64,000 bases of DNA from Streptomyces katrae (GTDB taxonomy: Bacteria; Actinomycetota; Actinomycetes; Streptomycetales; Streptomycetaceae). Location of the stretch: NCBI RefSeq assembly GCF_000717655.1, contig NZ_JNZY01000011.1:62001-126000 (forward strand), written 5' to 3'. The position numbers and the translations under genes were made by a program. Below, piece after piece: positions 34,198 through 44,329 of the stretch (position 1 is the first letter of the stretch; the number at the start of each line of letters is the position of its first letter). Under the pieces are notes generated by a model. That model had not been told where the DNA came from and ran no database searches. It was given only the letters and a program-made list of their open reading frames with translations.

Positions 34198-35082
34198 TCA
34201 GGGAGAGGGAGTCGGCGCGAAGGCGGCGTCGCGGAAGGTCTGGCGGAGGGGGCCCGGGGGGTGGGTGGGGAGGAGGATCGCCCAACGGCGGAGCCGGGGG
34301 GACACCCAGACCGCGGGGGCTTCGCCGTACGACCAGGTGCCGTGCCGGGACGGGTGCCAGAGCAGGCCCCGGGCGGGGGTCAGCTCGCCCGTCCGGATGC
34401 GGAGGGACTCGGTGATCCAGGCGCGGGAGACCGGGTGGTGGTCCACCGGAGAGACGAGGTGGATCAGAAAGCGGCCGAGGTCGGCCAGGGGGGCGCGCAG
34501 GGTGCCGTCGGCGAAGCGGGTGCCGGTCATGCCGAGGGGGTGCCAGATGCGGGTGGCGGCGAGCTCGGCGAGGGGGCTGCCGGTGAGGTGCTCGGCGAGA
34601 CGGGTGAGAGCGGCGTGGGCCACGGGGCCGGTGGAGTGGCTGAGCAGGTGGTGGGTGGTGATGCCGGCTTCGGCTTCGACGCCGTACGCAGCGAGGGGGG
34701 TGTGCAGCCGCAGCTCGTTCTCGGCGACGAGGCTGCCGATCACGGGCCACAGCGCGAGCACGGGAACCAGCCCGCCGACGTCGAGGGCCGAGCCGTCAAC
34801 CGCCGTGGCGCCGTGAACCCCGCCCGGCCCTCCGAGGGCCCACACCGCATCGGGATCCGCGCCCTGCACCACGCCCCGCACCCGCCCGGCCACGCAGAGC
34901 GCAGCGACGGGGTCGGCCAGGTCCGCCACGCCGGCCGCGTCGGCCACCCGGCCCACGTCGGCCGCATGGTCCCCGCCCGCCCGCTCGGCACCGTCGGCTG
35001 TCTTGGCCGCGTCGGCCACGGCGGCTCGCGCGGCTGTGTCGGCCGGCTCGGCCGCATCGGCATGGTCGCTCTGGAGCGTCAT
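34198..35082 (-). CDS. Serine beta-lactamase-fold protein lacking the SxxK motif (probable pseudo-enzyme)
   Basis: 294 residues. An Ala/Asp-rich N-terminal extension (about 10-60) precedes a class C/EstB-type fold: HHLLSHSTGPVAHAALTRL (the usual LLSHTSG), AELAATRIWHPLGMTGTRF, and TWSYGEAPAVWVSP (the usual YGYGW strand). The position of the nucleophile motif (normally GSxTK) reads DVGGLVPVLALWP, so both catalytic Ser and Lys are absent. The upstream half is otherwise alignable. It may be a binding or regulatory protein rather than a hydrolase. ATG at 35082 is the only well-placed start after an upstream low-complexity GC-rich stretch. Confidence 0.65.
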   Translation of the reverse strand: MTLQSDHADAAEPADTAARAAVADAAKTADGAERAGGDHAADVGRVADAAGVADLADPVAALCVAGRVRGVVQGADPDAVWALGGPGGVHGATAVDGSALDVGGLVPVLALWPVIGSLVAENELRLHTPLAAYGVEAEAGITTHHLLSHSTGPVAHAALTRLAEHLTGSPLAELAATRIWHPLGMTGTRFADGTLRAPLADLGRFLIHLVSPVDHHPVSRAWITESLRIRTGELTPARGLLWHPSRHGTWSYGEAPAVWVSPRLRRWAILLPTHPPGPLRQTFRDAAFAPTPSP

Positions 35083-35369
35083 GGTTCCCCACGCTAGCCA
35101 CACGCCGACCGCCCTCGCGAGAGCGTCGCCATGAAGTCGGCGCGGATTCGCCCCGGGGCCACCCGAATGCCAGCCGTGTGCCAATTGCCGCCCGCCGGCC
35201 GACAGCCGAAGGCCGAAGGCGGGCTGCCCCCGGCCCGGCAGGGCCCGTGACCCGGCGGCCCGCCGGCCCGTGGGTCCGGCGGCCCGGCAGGCCGCGTGCC
35301 CCGGCAGGGCCCGCGCCCGTGGCCGGAAAAGCATGTGCCGTTCGGCAGGGCGGCTGGCAGGGTCTGTTC

Positions 35370-36101
35370 GTGACCTTGATCCTGCCGCCCCGTATCACCG
35401 ACTCCGCCGCCCGGCTCCGGGACGCCGCCCGCGCGCGCGGGCTGGACACCGTACGGCTGGACACCTTCGCCGTGCCCGACGGGCTGCGCGCACGGCACCT
35501 GCATGCCGGTCCGGCCTTCGCCGATGCCGTGGCGCCGCGGGTCGGGATCGGCCTGCTGGAGGCCCCTGCGGACTGGCTGGCGCGGCTGCCGCAGGAGTTC
35601 ACCGGGCGGGAGGTCCGCCTGGTGCCGATCCGCGAGGCCTACGCACTGCGCCGGCCCGTCTTCGTGAAGTCGCCGAACGACAAGTCGATCCCGGCCCTCG
35701 TCTACGCCGACGGCTCCCGCCTCCCCGGCCCGGACGCCGTGGACCCGGAGACCGAGGTGCTGGTCAGCGACGTCACGCGCTTCACGGCCGAGTACCGGAT
35801 GTACCTCCTCGACGGCGCCGTGCACACCGCGAGCCGCTACGCCGAGGACGGCGGCCTGAGCCTCGGCCCGGCGGCTCCTGAGGCGGTGGCCTTCGCCGAG
35901 CGGCTGCCCTTCGCCACCCTCCCGTCCGCGATCGTCGTCGACGTCGGCGTCGCGGACGGCCGCTGGTCGGTGATCGAGGCCAACGCCGCCTGGGCCAGCG
36001 GCATGTACACCTGCGATCCGCAGCGCGCCCTCGACGTCGTCCTGCGCGCCGCGGCCCCGCTGCACACCGTCGCGGACCTCGACCGGCCGTTCCTGCGGTG
36101 A
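35370..36101 (+). CDS. ATP-grasp domain protein (DUF4343-like)
   Basis: 243 residues. The C-terminal ATP-grasp signature is readable: VFVKSPNDKSIPALVY (Lys on the nucleotide), TEVLVSDVTRFTAEYRMYLL (the E-x-R strand), VVDVGVADGRWSVIEANAAW (D and E-x-N metal ligands) and the ending GMYTCDPQRALDVVLRA. This matches small stand-alone ATP-grasp proteins annotated as DUF4343. Substrate unknown; some relatives ligate amino acids. GTG at 35370 follows GGCAGGG; upstream sequence is a GC-rich low-complexity repeat. A bidirectional hairpin follows at 36109-36138. Confidence 0.82.
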   Translation: MTLILPPRITDSAARLRDAARARGLDTVRLDTFAVPDGLRARHLHAGPAFADAVAPRVGIGLLEAPADWLARLPQEFTGREVRLVPIREAYALRRPVFVKSPNDKSIPALVYADGSRLPGPDAVDPETEVLVSDVTRFTAEYRMYLLDGAVHTASRYAEDGGLSLGPAAPEAVAFAERLPFATLPSAIVVDVGVADGRWSVIEANAAWASGMYTCDPQRALDVVLRAAAPLHTVADLDRPFLR

Positions 36102-36108
36102 CACGGGA

Positions 36109-36138
36109 GGGGCGGGGCGCCCCACGGCGCCCCGCCCC
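36109..36138. terminator. Bidirectional terminator between the ATP-grasp and S8 protease genes
   Basis: A perfect 13-bp stem (36109-36121 with 36126-36138) around a four-base loop, between convergent stops at 36101 and 36161. Confidence 0.85.
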
Positions 36139-36160
36139 CGGAAAGACCCGCCCGACCGCG

Positions 36161-39100
36161 TCAGCTCTTGTCGGGGCGGTCCGTCACCCGCAGGGAGTTC
36201 AGCAACGGCTTGCCGTAGCCCCCGTGCGCGACGAAGCGGACGTTGAGGACCCCGTCCGCGACCGTGACCGTGTACGTCCGGGTCAGGGCCGTGTACGTGC
36301 CCGCCTCCAGCGAGATGTCCAGCGACGGCAGGACCTGCGTGCCCTCGGCCAGGACGTCGAAGACGCGCTTGTTCGGCTTCGTCGAGGACAGCTCCGCGAA
36401 GCCGAGCTCCACGGTGTACGTGCCGTTCGGGACGTTGTCGAAGCGGTATTCGTACATGCCCTCACGGGCGTTGCGGAACAGCTTCTGCTCGGCCGTGCCG
36501 GCGATGGTCCGCCCGGTGGCCTGCACCGAGGAGTTGCCCTGGTAGCCGTACGAGCCGGCCGTGTACTTGCGGTCCGGGGACCAGCTGTCGCCCAGGGTGT
36601 CCGTGGCCGTGTAGTCGGAGCCCGCGTCCAGGGCGACCTGGTAGCGCGGGACGACGACCTTGACCGGCACCGTGAGCACCGGCGCCCGCCCACTGGCCGA
36701 GGTGATCTTCAGGTCGGCCGTGAGGACCGTCCCGGCGGCCAGGCCCTTGGTGTCCACGGCCAGCGTGACCGCGGCCTTGCCACCGGTCGGCAGGTTCCCC
36801 GTCCCCGGGGTGGCGGTCAGCCAGGCCGCGTCCTCGGTCACCGTGAAGTCCGTGCCGAGGCCCGGGTTGGTGAGGTCGAGGGTGCGGGTCCGCTTCTGGT
36901 CCGCGGGGAGGACCACCTCCACCGCGGGCTTGGCGGCGGTGACCCGGCCCGTGCGCAGCGACTGCGTCACCGTCGTGACGCCGGCCGCCTTGACGTCGAC
37001 CGTCGCCGCCGCGGATTCGTACGAGGGGGCGGTGAGGGACACCGTCCGCGCACCGGACGGGCTCTGGACGACGTATCCGCCGTCCGCCGCCGTGGTCGCC
37101 GACACCGCCGTGTCGCCGGTGCCGACGGTCACCGTGGCTCCCGCCACGCCGTTGCCGTCGTTCGCGTCGAGCACCCGGCCCGCGACCACGCCGCTCTTGG
37201 TGGTCCGGAAGGCGATGGCGAGCCCGTCGGTGACGACCGCCTGGTTGAAGGAGTACTTGAAGGCGTCCGTGCCCGCCGCGTTCTCCACGCCGACCGTGGC
37301 CGTGGAACCGCCCTTGATGCCGGTGCCGCCCGTCCCCTTGTACGTGTAGGCGACGGTGCCGTCTTCGCCGATCGCCGCCGAGAACGAGAACTTGTCGGTC
37401 TGCGCCGACCAGTGGGACACCTCGCGCCACTCGATCACGTACGTCCGGTGCGGGGCGGTGCCGGTGACGGCGGTGAAGACGCCCGAGCCGCTGCCGGCCG
37501 CGCCCACGATCAGGTCGTCCCAGAACGGGTACAGGGCTGCATTGGGCGTGGCCGTGCTCGGGATGTCCCCGTTGATGTCACCGGTGTTGTTGCCGCCGAA
37601 GCTGACCGTGCCGTTCGTCCCGATCCAGGCCTGGCCGTACGTCTTGCCGTACAGCGGGACGGGGAAGGGGAGGTCGACGCGCTCGGTGGTGTTGTCGCCG
37701 GTCAGCGCGAGCTGCCGGTCCCCCGCCGCGTACGGGCGGCTGCCCGCGCTGGAGCAGGCGTAGCCGTAGCCGTCGGTGCGCTCGGGCAGGGTGACCGCCA
37801 CCGTGGTGTCGCCGGCGACGGTGGTCGTGGCGCTGCCGCCGGTGACGCAGCGGGAGGAGTGCGCGGCCCGTACCTCGTACGTGCCGTGCGGCAGGGTGAC
37901 CTCGAAGCGGCCCTGCGCGTCGGCGGTCGCGGTCACCGGGGTGTCCGTGACGGTGACGGTGGCGCCCGCGGCGGGTCCGGCGGCCGAGGTGACGGTGCCG
38001 GTGAGCTTGCCGGAGGGGGCCTGGGTGAGGGTGAAGTCTCCGGTGGCGGTGGCGTTCTCGGTCACCGTCGCCGTGGCGGTCTCCTGGCCGTAGCCGAACT
38101 TGGAGGCCGTCAGGGTGTAGGCGCCGACCGACAGGGAGCGGAAGGTGTAGCTGCCGTCGGCCGCGGTGGTCGTCGTACGTCCGATCGGTCCGGTGGCGGT
38201 GACCTTCACGCCCGCGACCGGCTCCCCGCCGGAGCGGACGGTGCCGGAGACGGCCCCGATGGCGCCGCGCGGGGCGCCCGAGACGGCGGCGAGCGCGTCG
38301 AGCTTGCCCTCGCCGAAGACGTTGTTGTCGGCGGCGTTGCCGCCGCACTGGCCGTTGTCGGTGTCCTGGGCGGTGCCGTTCAGCAGCTGCTCGGTCTGCG
38401 CGACGTCGCCTTCGAGGGCGGGTGCGGCGGACCAGAGCAGGGCCACGGTGGCCGCGGTGTGCGGTGAGGCCATGGAGGTGCCGGAGAAGGCCTCGTACCC
38501 GCCGCCGGGGACGGAGGAGCGGACGTTCACGCCGGGGGCCGCGATGTCGGGCTTGATGATGCCGCCGGGTCCCGCGCCGCGCGAGGAGAACGGCGCGATC
38601 GCCCCGTTGATGTCGAAGGCGCCGGAGCTGTAGGAGCTCGCGTAGTCGCCGGGTGATCCGCTGGTGGCGCAGCCGGGGCCGGAGTTCCCGTTGGAGAAGG
38701 CGGGGAAGATGCCGGCGGCGCGCCAGGCGTCGACGATCTGCTGGTACCAGTCGTCGTGCGTCGCGCTGCCCCAGGAGTTGTTGACGATGTGCGGGGCGAG
38801 GTCGGGGCGGGGGTTCCGGCCGTTCAGGTCGGTCGGGGCGACGATCCACTGGCCGGCGGCGAGGAGGGAGGCCTCGGAGCAGGAGTTGGTCTCGCAGCCC
38901 TTCGCGGCGATCCATTGGGCGCCGGGAGCCACGCCGATCTTGTTGGCGCCGCCGTCGTCGCCGACCATCGTGCCCATGGTGTGGGTGCCGTGGTCGTTGT
39001 TGTCGCAGGGGGCTGCGGTGGGGCAGACGCCGGCCGGGTCGAACCAGTTGTAGTCGTGGTCGTACGAGCCGTCGGCGTTCCTGCCGCGGTACTGGCCGTT

Positions 39101-39724
39101 CACGGCCGGGTGCGTGTAGTCGACGCCGCTGTCGATGTTGGCGACGACGATGCCCTCGCCGCGCACCCCGAGCTGGTCCCAGACCTGCGGGGCCTTGATG
39201 CGGTCGATGTTCCACTCGACGGCGTCGGCGGCGGCCTTCTCCCGCTTGCCCTCGGCGGGCTTGGGGAGGGTGACCTTGTCGTCGGCGTCGATCCGGGAGA
39301 CCTCGGGGCGCTGCGCGAGGGTTCCGGCGAGTTTCTGGCTGCCGACGACGCGGACGGCGTTCACGATCCAGTAGGAGGTGTACTCGGCCTTGGCGCCGTC
39401 CAGGGCCTTGATCACCTCGGCCTGGCTGCGCGCGGCGTGCTGCTGCTTGGCATGCAGAACCGTTTCCGCTTTGGCGGCGCGGGTCCGCTCCCTGCCCGCC
39501 GCCGAGAGGTCGGCGGCGCTGCCCAGGTAGACCCAGAAGGCGGCTTTGCCGGAGTCGTCGAGCTGGGCACGGAGCTTCGGCTCGATCTTGCGCTCCGCCG
39601 CTCCGGGGGTGGGCCCGGGTTCCGGCGCGGCCGCGGCCACGCCCGCGCCGACGGGTAACAGCAGGGCGGCGGTGAGAGCGGCCAGCGCCGCGCGTAAGGA
39701 TCGTCGTCTGTTGCGTTGGGCCAC
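36161..39724 (-). CDS. Large secreted subtilisin-family (S8) protease with carboxypeptidase-regulatory and malectin-like domains
   Basis: 1187 residues. Signal peptide (about 1-35), an I9-type propeptide (VLHAKQQHAARSQAEVIKAL), then the peptidase with Asp in VANIDSGVDYTHP (about 195), His in NDHGTHTMG (about 246), oxyanion Asn in VNNSWG and Ser in SGTSMASPH (about 417). Cys pairs in the catalytic domain suggest disulfides. Downstream are two or three carboxypeptidase-regulatory-like beta repeats (GTVRSGGEPVAGVKVTATG, then LTGTVTSAAGPAAGATVTV) and a C-terminal malectin-like carbohydrate-binding module (ALDAGSDYTATDTLGDSW). The bacillopeptidase F-like layout suggests a scavenging protease that binds cell-wall or plant polysaccharide. 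GTG at 39724 has AGGAGG seven bases upstream and is preferred to ATG at 39790. Confidence 0.93.
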   Translation of the reverse strand: MAQRNRRRSLRAALAALTAALLLPVGAGVAAAAPEPGPTPGAAERKIEPKLRAQLDDSGKAAFWVYLGSAADLSAAGRERTRAAKAETVLHAKQQHAARSQAEVIKALDGAKAEYTSYWIVNAVRVVGSQKLAGTLAQRPEVSRIDADDKVTLPKPAEGKREKAAADAVEWNIDRIKAPQVWDQLGVRGEGIVVANIDSGVDYTHPAVNGQYRGRNADGSYDHDYNWFDPAGVCPTAAPCDNNDHGTHTMGTMVGDDGGANKIGVAPGAQWIAAKGCETNSCSEASLLAAGQWIVAPTDLNGRNPRPDLAPHIVNNSWGSATHDDWYQQIVDAWRAAGIFPAFSNGNSGPGCATSGSPGDYASSYSSGAFDINGAIAPFSSRGAGPGGIIKPDIAAPGVNVRSSVPGGGYEAFSGTSMASPHTAATVALLWSAAPALEGDVAQTEQLLNGTAQDTDNGQCGGNAADNNVFGEGKLDALAAVSGAPRGAIGAVSGTVRSGGEPVAGVKVTATGPIGRTTTTAADGSYTFRSLSVGAYTLTASKFGYGQETATATVTENATATGDFTLTQAPSGKLTGTVTSAAGPAAGATVTVTDTPVTATADAQGRFEVTLPHGTYEVRAAHSSRCVTGGSATTTVAGDTTVAVTLPERTDGYGYACSSAGSRPYAAGDRQLALTGDNTTERVDLPFPVPLYGKTYGQAWIGTNGTVSFGGNNTGDINGDIPSTATPNAALYPFWDDLIVGAAGSGSGVFTAVTGTAPHRTYVIEWREVSHWSAQTDKFSFSAAIGEDGTVAYTYKGTGGTGIKGGSTATVGVENAAGTDAFKYSFNQAVVTDGLAIAFRTTKSGVVAGRVLDANDGNGVAGATVTVGTGDTAVSATTAADGGYVVQSPSGARTVSLTAPSYESAAATVDVKAAGVTTVTQSLRTGRVTAAKPAVEVVLPADQKRTRTLDLTNPGLGTDFTVTEDAAWLTATPGTGNLPTGGKAAVTLAVDTKGLAAGTVLTADLKITSASGRAPVLTVPVKVVVPRYQVALDAGSDYTATDTLGDSWSPDRKYTAGSYGYQGNSSVQATGRTIAGTAEQKLFRNAREGMYEYRFDNVPNGTYTVELGFAELSSTKPNKRVFDVLAEGTQVLPSLDISLEAGTYTALTRTYTVTVADGVLNVRFVAHGGYGKPLLNSLRVTDRPDKS

Positions 39725-39888
39725 GTGTGGTCCTCCTCGGACGCCGTGTGCAGGTTGTGCGGGAAGGGCGTGCGTGACGTGCGCGGTCATGGTGAAGGAG
39801 GGGTCATGCGCATTACAAGAGGGCCTAATGAGCCGTATGCTGCCCGCCCGGGGTGGCCATTGCGGCCCCGGCGGGCGAGCCTGAAGGC

Positions 39889-41394
39889 ATGACCGATCCA
39901 GCGCCGGGTACGGAAGAGCACGTTCCGGCCGGGCCCGGTGTGCCGCTCGCCTCCGCCCGGGGCCGCTGGATCGTGCTGGCCACCGTGCTCGGGTCGACCA
40001 TGGCCCTGCTCGACTCGACCGTCGTCAACGTCGCCCTCCCCACCATCGGGGTGGACCTGGGCGCCGACCTGGCCGTCCTCCAGTGGACGGTCAACGCGTA
40101 CATGCTCACCCTGGCCGCGCTGATCCTGGTCGGCGGGGCGCTGGGCGACCGGTTCGGGCGGCGCCGGGTCTTCGTCCTCGGCGTGGTGTGGTTCGCGGCC
40201 GCCTCGTTGCTCTGCGGGATCGCGCCGAACGCCGGGATCCTGATCGCCGCGCGGGCGCTCCAGGGCATCGGCGGCGCCCTGCTGACCCCCGGTTCGCTCG
40301 CGCTGATCCAGGGCTCGATCGCCGCCGGGGACCGGGCCCGGGCCGTCGGGCTGTGGTCGGGGTTCGGCGGGGTGGGCGCGGCCGTGGGGCCGTTCGTCGG
40401 AGGCTGGCTGGTGGACGGGCCCGGCTGGCGCTGGGTGTTCCTGCTGAACGTGCCGGTGGCCGCGGTGTGCGCGCCGATCGCCCTGCGGCACGTACCGGAA
40501 TCGCGTGATCCGCAGGCGCACGGGCGGTTCGACGTGCTCGGTGCGGCCCTGGGGGCCGCAGCCCTGGCCCTGGTGACGTACGCGCTGATCGAGGCCCGTT
40601 CCGGATCCCCGCTGGTGATCGCCTCGGCCGTCGGGGGCGTGCTGCTGGCCGCCGTGTTCATCTACGTCGAACGGCACCGGGCCGATCCGATGCTGCCGCC
40701 CGACATCTTCGCCTCCCGGCAGTTCACCGCCGTCAACGTGGTCACCCTGTTCGTGTACGCGGCCTTCAGCGGGTTCTTCTTCCTCGTCGTCCTCCAGCTG
40801 CAGGTGGTCTCCGGCTACTCGGCGCTGGCCGCGGGGGCGGCGCTGCTGCCGACGACCGCGCTGATGCTGCTGCTTTCGGCGCGGTCGGGGGCGCTCGGGG
40901 AGAAGATCGGGCCGCGGATCCCGCTCACCGTGGGGCCGCTGCTGTGCGCGGCCGGGCTGCTGCTGATGCTGCGGGTGGGGCCGGATGCCTCGTACGTACA
41001 GGACGTGCTGCCGGCGCTGGTCGTGATGGGCATGGGCATGGTGGCCCTGGTGGCTCCGCTGACGGCGACCGTGCTGTCCTCGGTGGACCCCGGCCGGGCG
41101 GGCCTGGCCAGCGGCATCAACAACGCGGCCGCGCGGGCGGCCGGACTGCTGGCGGTGGCGGCGCTGCCGCTGCTGGCCGGCATGGGGCCGGACGCGTACC
41201 GTTCGGCGTCCGAGTTCGACGCCGCGTTCGGGCGGGCCATGCTGTGGTGCGCGGGGCTGCTGGTGGCGGGCGCCGCCGTGGCCTGGACCACCGTGCGCAA
41301 GCCCGTGCCGGGGGCGGGGTGCCACCCGGAGTGCCACACCTTCTGCGCGACGACCTCCCCGCCGCTCGAACCCCCGAGGACGGCGAAGCCCTGA
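39889..41394 (+). CDS. MFS exporter, DHA2 (14-helix) drug:H+ antiporter family
   Basis: 501 residues, about 14 membrane helices. Motif D1 LDSTVVNVALPTI follows helix 1; motif A GGALGDRFGRRRVF is between helices 2 and 3; motif C SGFGGVGAAVGPFVGGWLVD is in helix 5. These are the signatures of EmrB/QacA-type exporters that often pump antibiotics. ATG at 39889 has GAAGG close upstream. No TetR or MarR regulator is adjacent. The terminal 25 residues (CHPECHTFCATT) are soluble and carry three Cys and two His, unusual for the family. Confidence 0.92.
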   Translation: MTDPAPGTEEHVPAGPGVPLASARGRWIVLATVLGSTMALLDSTVVNVALPTIGVDLGADLAVLQWTVNAYMLTLAALILVGGALGDRFGRRRVFVLGVVWFAAASLLCGIAPNAGILIAARALQGIGGALLTPGSLALIQGSIAAGDRARAVGLWSGFGGVGAAVGPFVGGWLVDGPGWRWVFLLNVPVAAVCAPIALRHVPESRDPQAHGRFDVLGAALGAAALALVTYALIEARSGSPLVIASAVGGVLLAAVFIYVERHRADPMLPPDIFASRQFTAVNVVTLFVYAAFSGFFFLVVLQLQVVSGYSALAAGAALLPTTALMLLLSARSGALGEKIGPRIPLTVGPLLCAAGLLLMLRVGPDASYVQDVLPALVVMGMGMVALVAPLTATVLSSVDPGRAGLASGINNAAARAAGLLAVAALPLLAGMGPDAYRSASEFDAAFGRAMLWCAGLLVAGAAVAWTTVRKPVPGAGCHPECHTFCATTSPPLEPPRTAKP

Positions 41395-41404
41395 CCTGCG
41401 CGCC

Positions 41405-42031
41405 ATGTGCTGGAACGCCCCGGCCGATCTGACGGCGGGTGCGGTCATCACCGCCGCCGGGATCGTGTGCGTGGCGCGCGTACGGCGGCCCCGCGACCTG
41501 CCCGTCGCCGCGCTGCCGTTGCTGCTGGGGGCCCATCAGCTGGTGGAGGCCGTGGTGTGGCACGCGGGCGGCGGTTGCGTCCCGGCCACCACGGCCTGGG
41601 TGGTGATCGCCCTGCCGGTGCTGCCGGTGTGGGTGCCGTTCGGGGTGCTGCTCGCCGCCGCTCCGGCGGACCGCCGTCTCCTGTGGGGGCCGGCCGTCGC
41701 CGGTCTCGCCACGGCCGCGGTGCTCTCGTACTGCCTCGCGAGCCGTCCGGCGACCGCCGAGATCCGGGGCCACACCCATGGCTACGGCGTGAATGTTCCG
41801 TGGATGCCGCTCGTCCTCGCGGGCTGCCTCTTCGCCACCCTGGGCGTCCTGCTGCTGTCGGGCGAGCGGTGGCTGCGGCTCTCCGGCGCGGTGCTCGGCG
41901 CCGGGGCATTGGCCTGCTCAGCACTGTGGCGGCTGGAATTCGCCTCCACCTCGTGCGCCTTCGCGGCGGTCGCGTCCCTGCTGGTGCCGGGGTGGGTGCG
42001 GCGCCCCCGGCCCGGCGCCCCTGTGACATGA
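41405..42031 (+). CDS. DUF6629-type membrane protein
   Basis: 208 residues with about seven membrane helices. The opening MCWNAPADLTAGAVITAAG matches a family of Streptomyces integral membrane proteins that begin MCW-SAxADLxAG and are annotated DUF6629. Conserved His/Glu in LLLGAHQLVEAVVWH lie in a helix. Function unknown. It starts 10 bp after the MFS gene and is probably co-transcribed. ATG at 41405 is the family start. Confidence 0.8.
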   Translation: MCWNAPADLTAGAVITAAGIVCVARVRRPRDLPVAALPLLLGAHQLVEAVVWHAGGGCVPATTAWVVIALPVLPVWVPFGVLLAAAPADRRLLWGPAVAGLATAAVLSYCLASRPATAEIRGHTHGYGVNVPWMPLVLAGCLFATLGVLLLSGERWLRLSGAVLGAGALACSALWRLEFASTSCAFAAVASLLVPGWVRRPRPGAPVT

Positions 42032-42050
42032 CAGGCCGGAAGTTACCTAG

Positions 42051-43778
<1,728 letters not shown>

Positions 43779-43795
43779 GCGATCCGCCCACAGCC

Positions 43796-43827
43796 CCGGG
43801 GCCGTCGGACGTACCGACCGGCCCCGG
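43796..43827. terminator. Bidirectional terminator after cholesterol oxidase
   Basis: A near-perfect stem of about 13 bp (43796-43808 with 43814-43827, one bulged base) lies between convergent stops at 43778 and 43850. Confidence 0.8.
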
Positions 43828-43849
43828 ACCCGTTGCCCTGCAACCGGCG

Positions 43850-44329
43850 TCAGTGCCCCGGCAGTACGCAGACACTGTCGAGGCCGAGCACGTGGTTGAG
43901 CCGGCCGAAGGCCAGCCAGGACCCGATGCTCATCGTCAGCTCCACGATCTCGAGCTGGCTGTAGTGCGCGGTCATCCGCTCCCAGAACTCCTCGTCGAGG
44001 TTGTGGTGGTCGAGCGTGTACCGCTCCGCGTACTCCGCGGCCAGCCGGGTCCGTTCGTCGAAGCGGTCCGTGGTGCGCCACTCGGTGACGGCGTCGGAGA
44101 ACTCCTCCTCGACCTTCTCCCCGTCCCGTTCGGTCCGCCAGTCGAGGCAGAACACGCACCCGTTGATCTGCGCGACGCGCAGCCGGGCGGCCTCGAACTC
44201 GCGCAGCCCCAGGGTGGTGTGGGCGTACACGGACAGGGAGAAGTTCGCGGCGGCCATCCCGATCCCGGGGACCATGTCGCCCCACACGTACTCGATCGGG
44301 TGCTGGCCCTCGGGTATGTCGATCCTCAT
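43850..44329 (-). CDS. Carboxymuconolactone decarboxylase/AhpD-like protein
   Basis: 159 residues. The CxxC motif (Cys58, Cys61 in QINGCVFCLDW) followed by a nearby acidic/His region matches the AhpD/CMD superfamily, whose members act as peroxidase partners or decarboxylases. ATG at 44329 overlaps the stop of the upstream dehydrogenase gene (ATGA), so the two are one operon. Being convergent with cholesterol oxidase, which makes peroxide, a protective role is possible but unproven. Confidence 0.85.
   Translation of the reverse strand: MRIDIPEGQHPIEYVWGDMVPGIGMAAANFSLSVYAHTTLGLREFEAARLRVAQINGCVFCLDWRTERDGEKVEEEFSDAVTEWRTTDRFDERTRLAAEYAERYTLDHHNLDEEFWERMTAHYSQLEIVELTMSIGSWLAFGRLNHVLGLDSVCVLPGH

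Noticed and set aside
35200..35335. GC-rich quasi-repeats (CCGGCAGGGCCCG-like) before the ATP-grasp gene
   Set aside because: Copies are short and irregular; probably low-complexity sequence rather than a functional array.
36161..39724. Carboxypeptidase-regulatory repeats as a possible separate gene
   Set aside because: They are in frame and continuous with the protease; no stop or start separates them.
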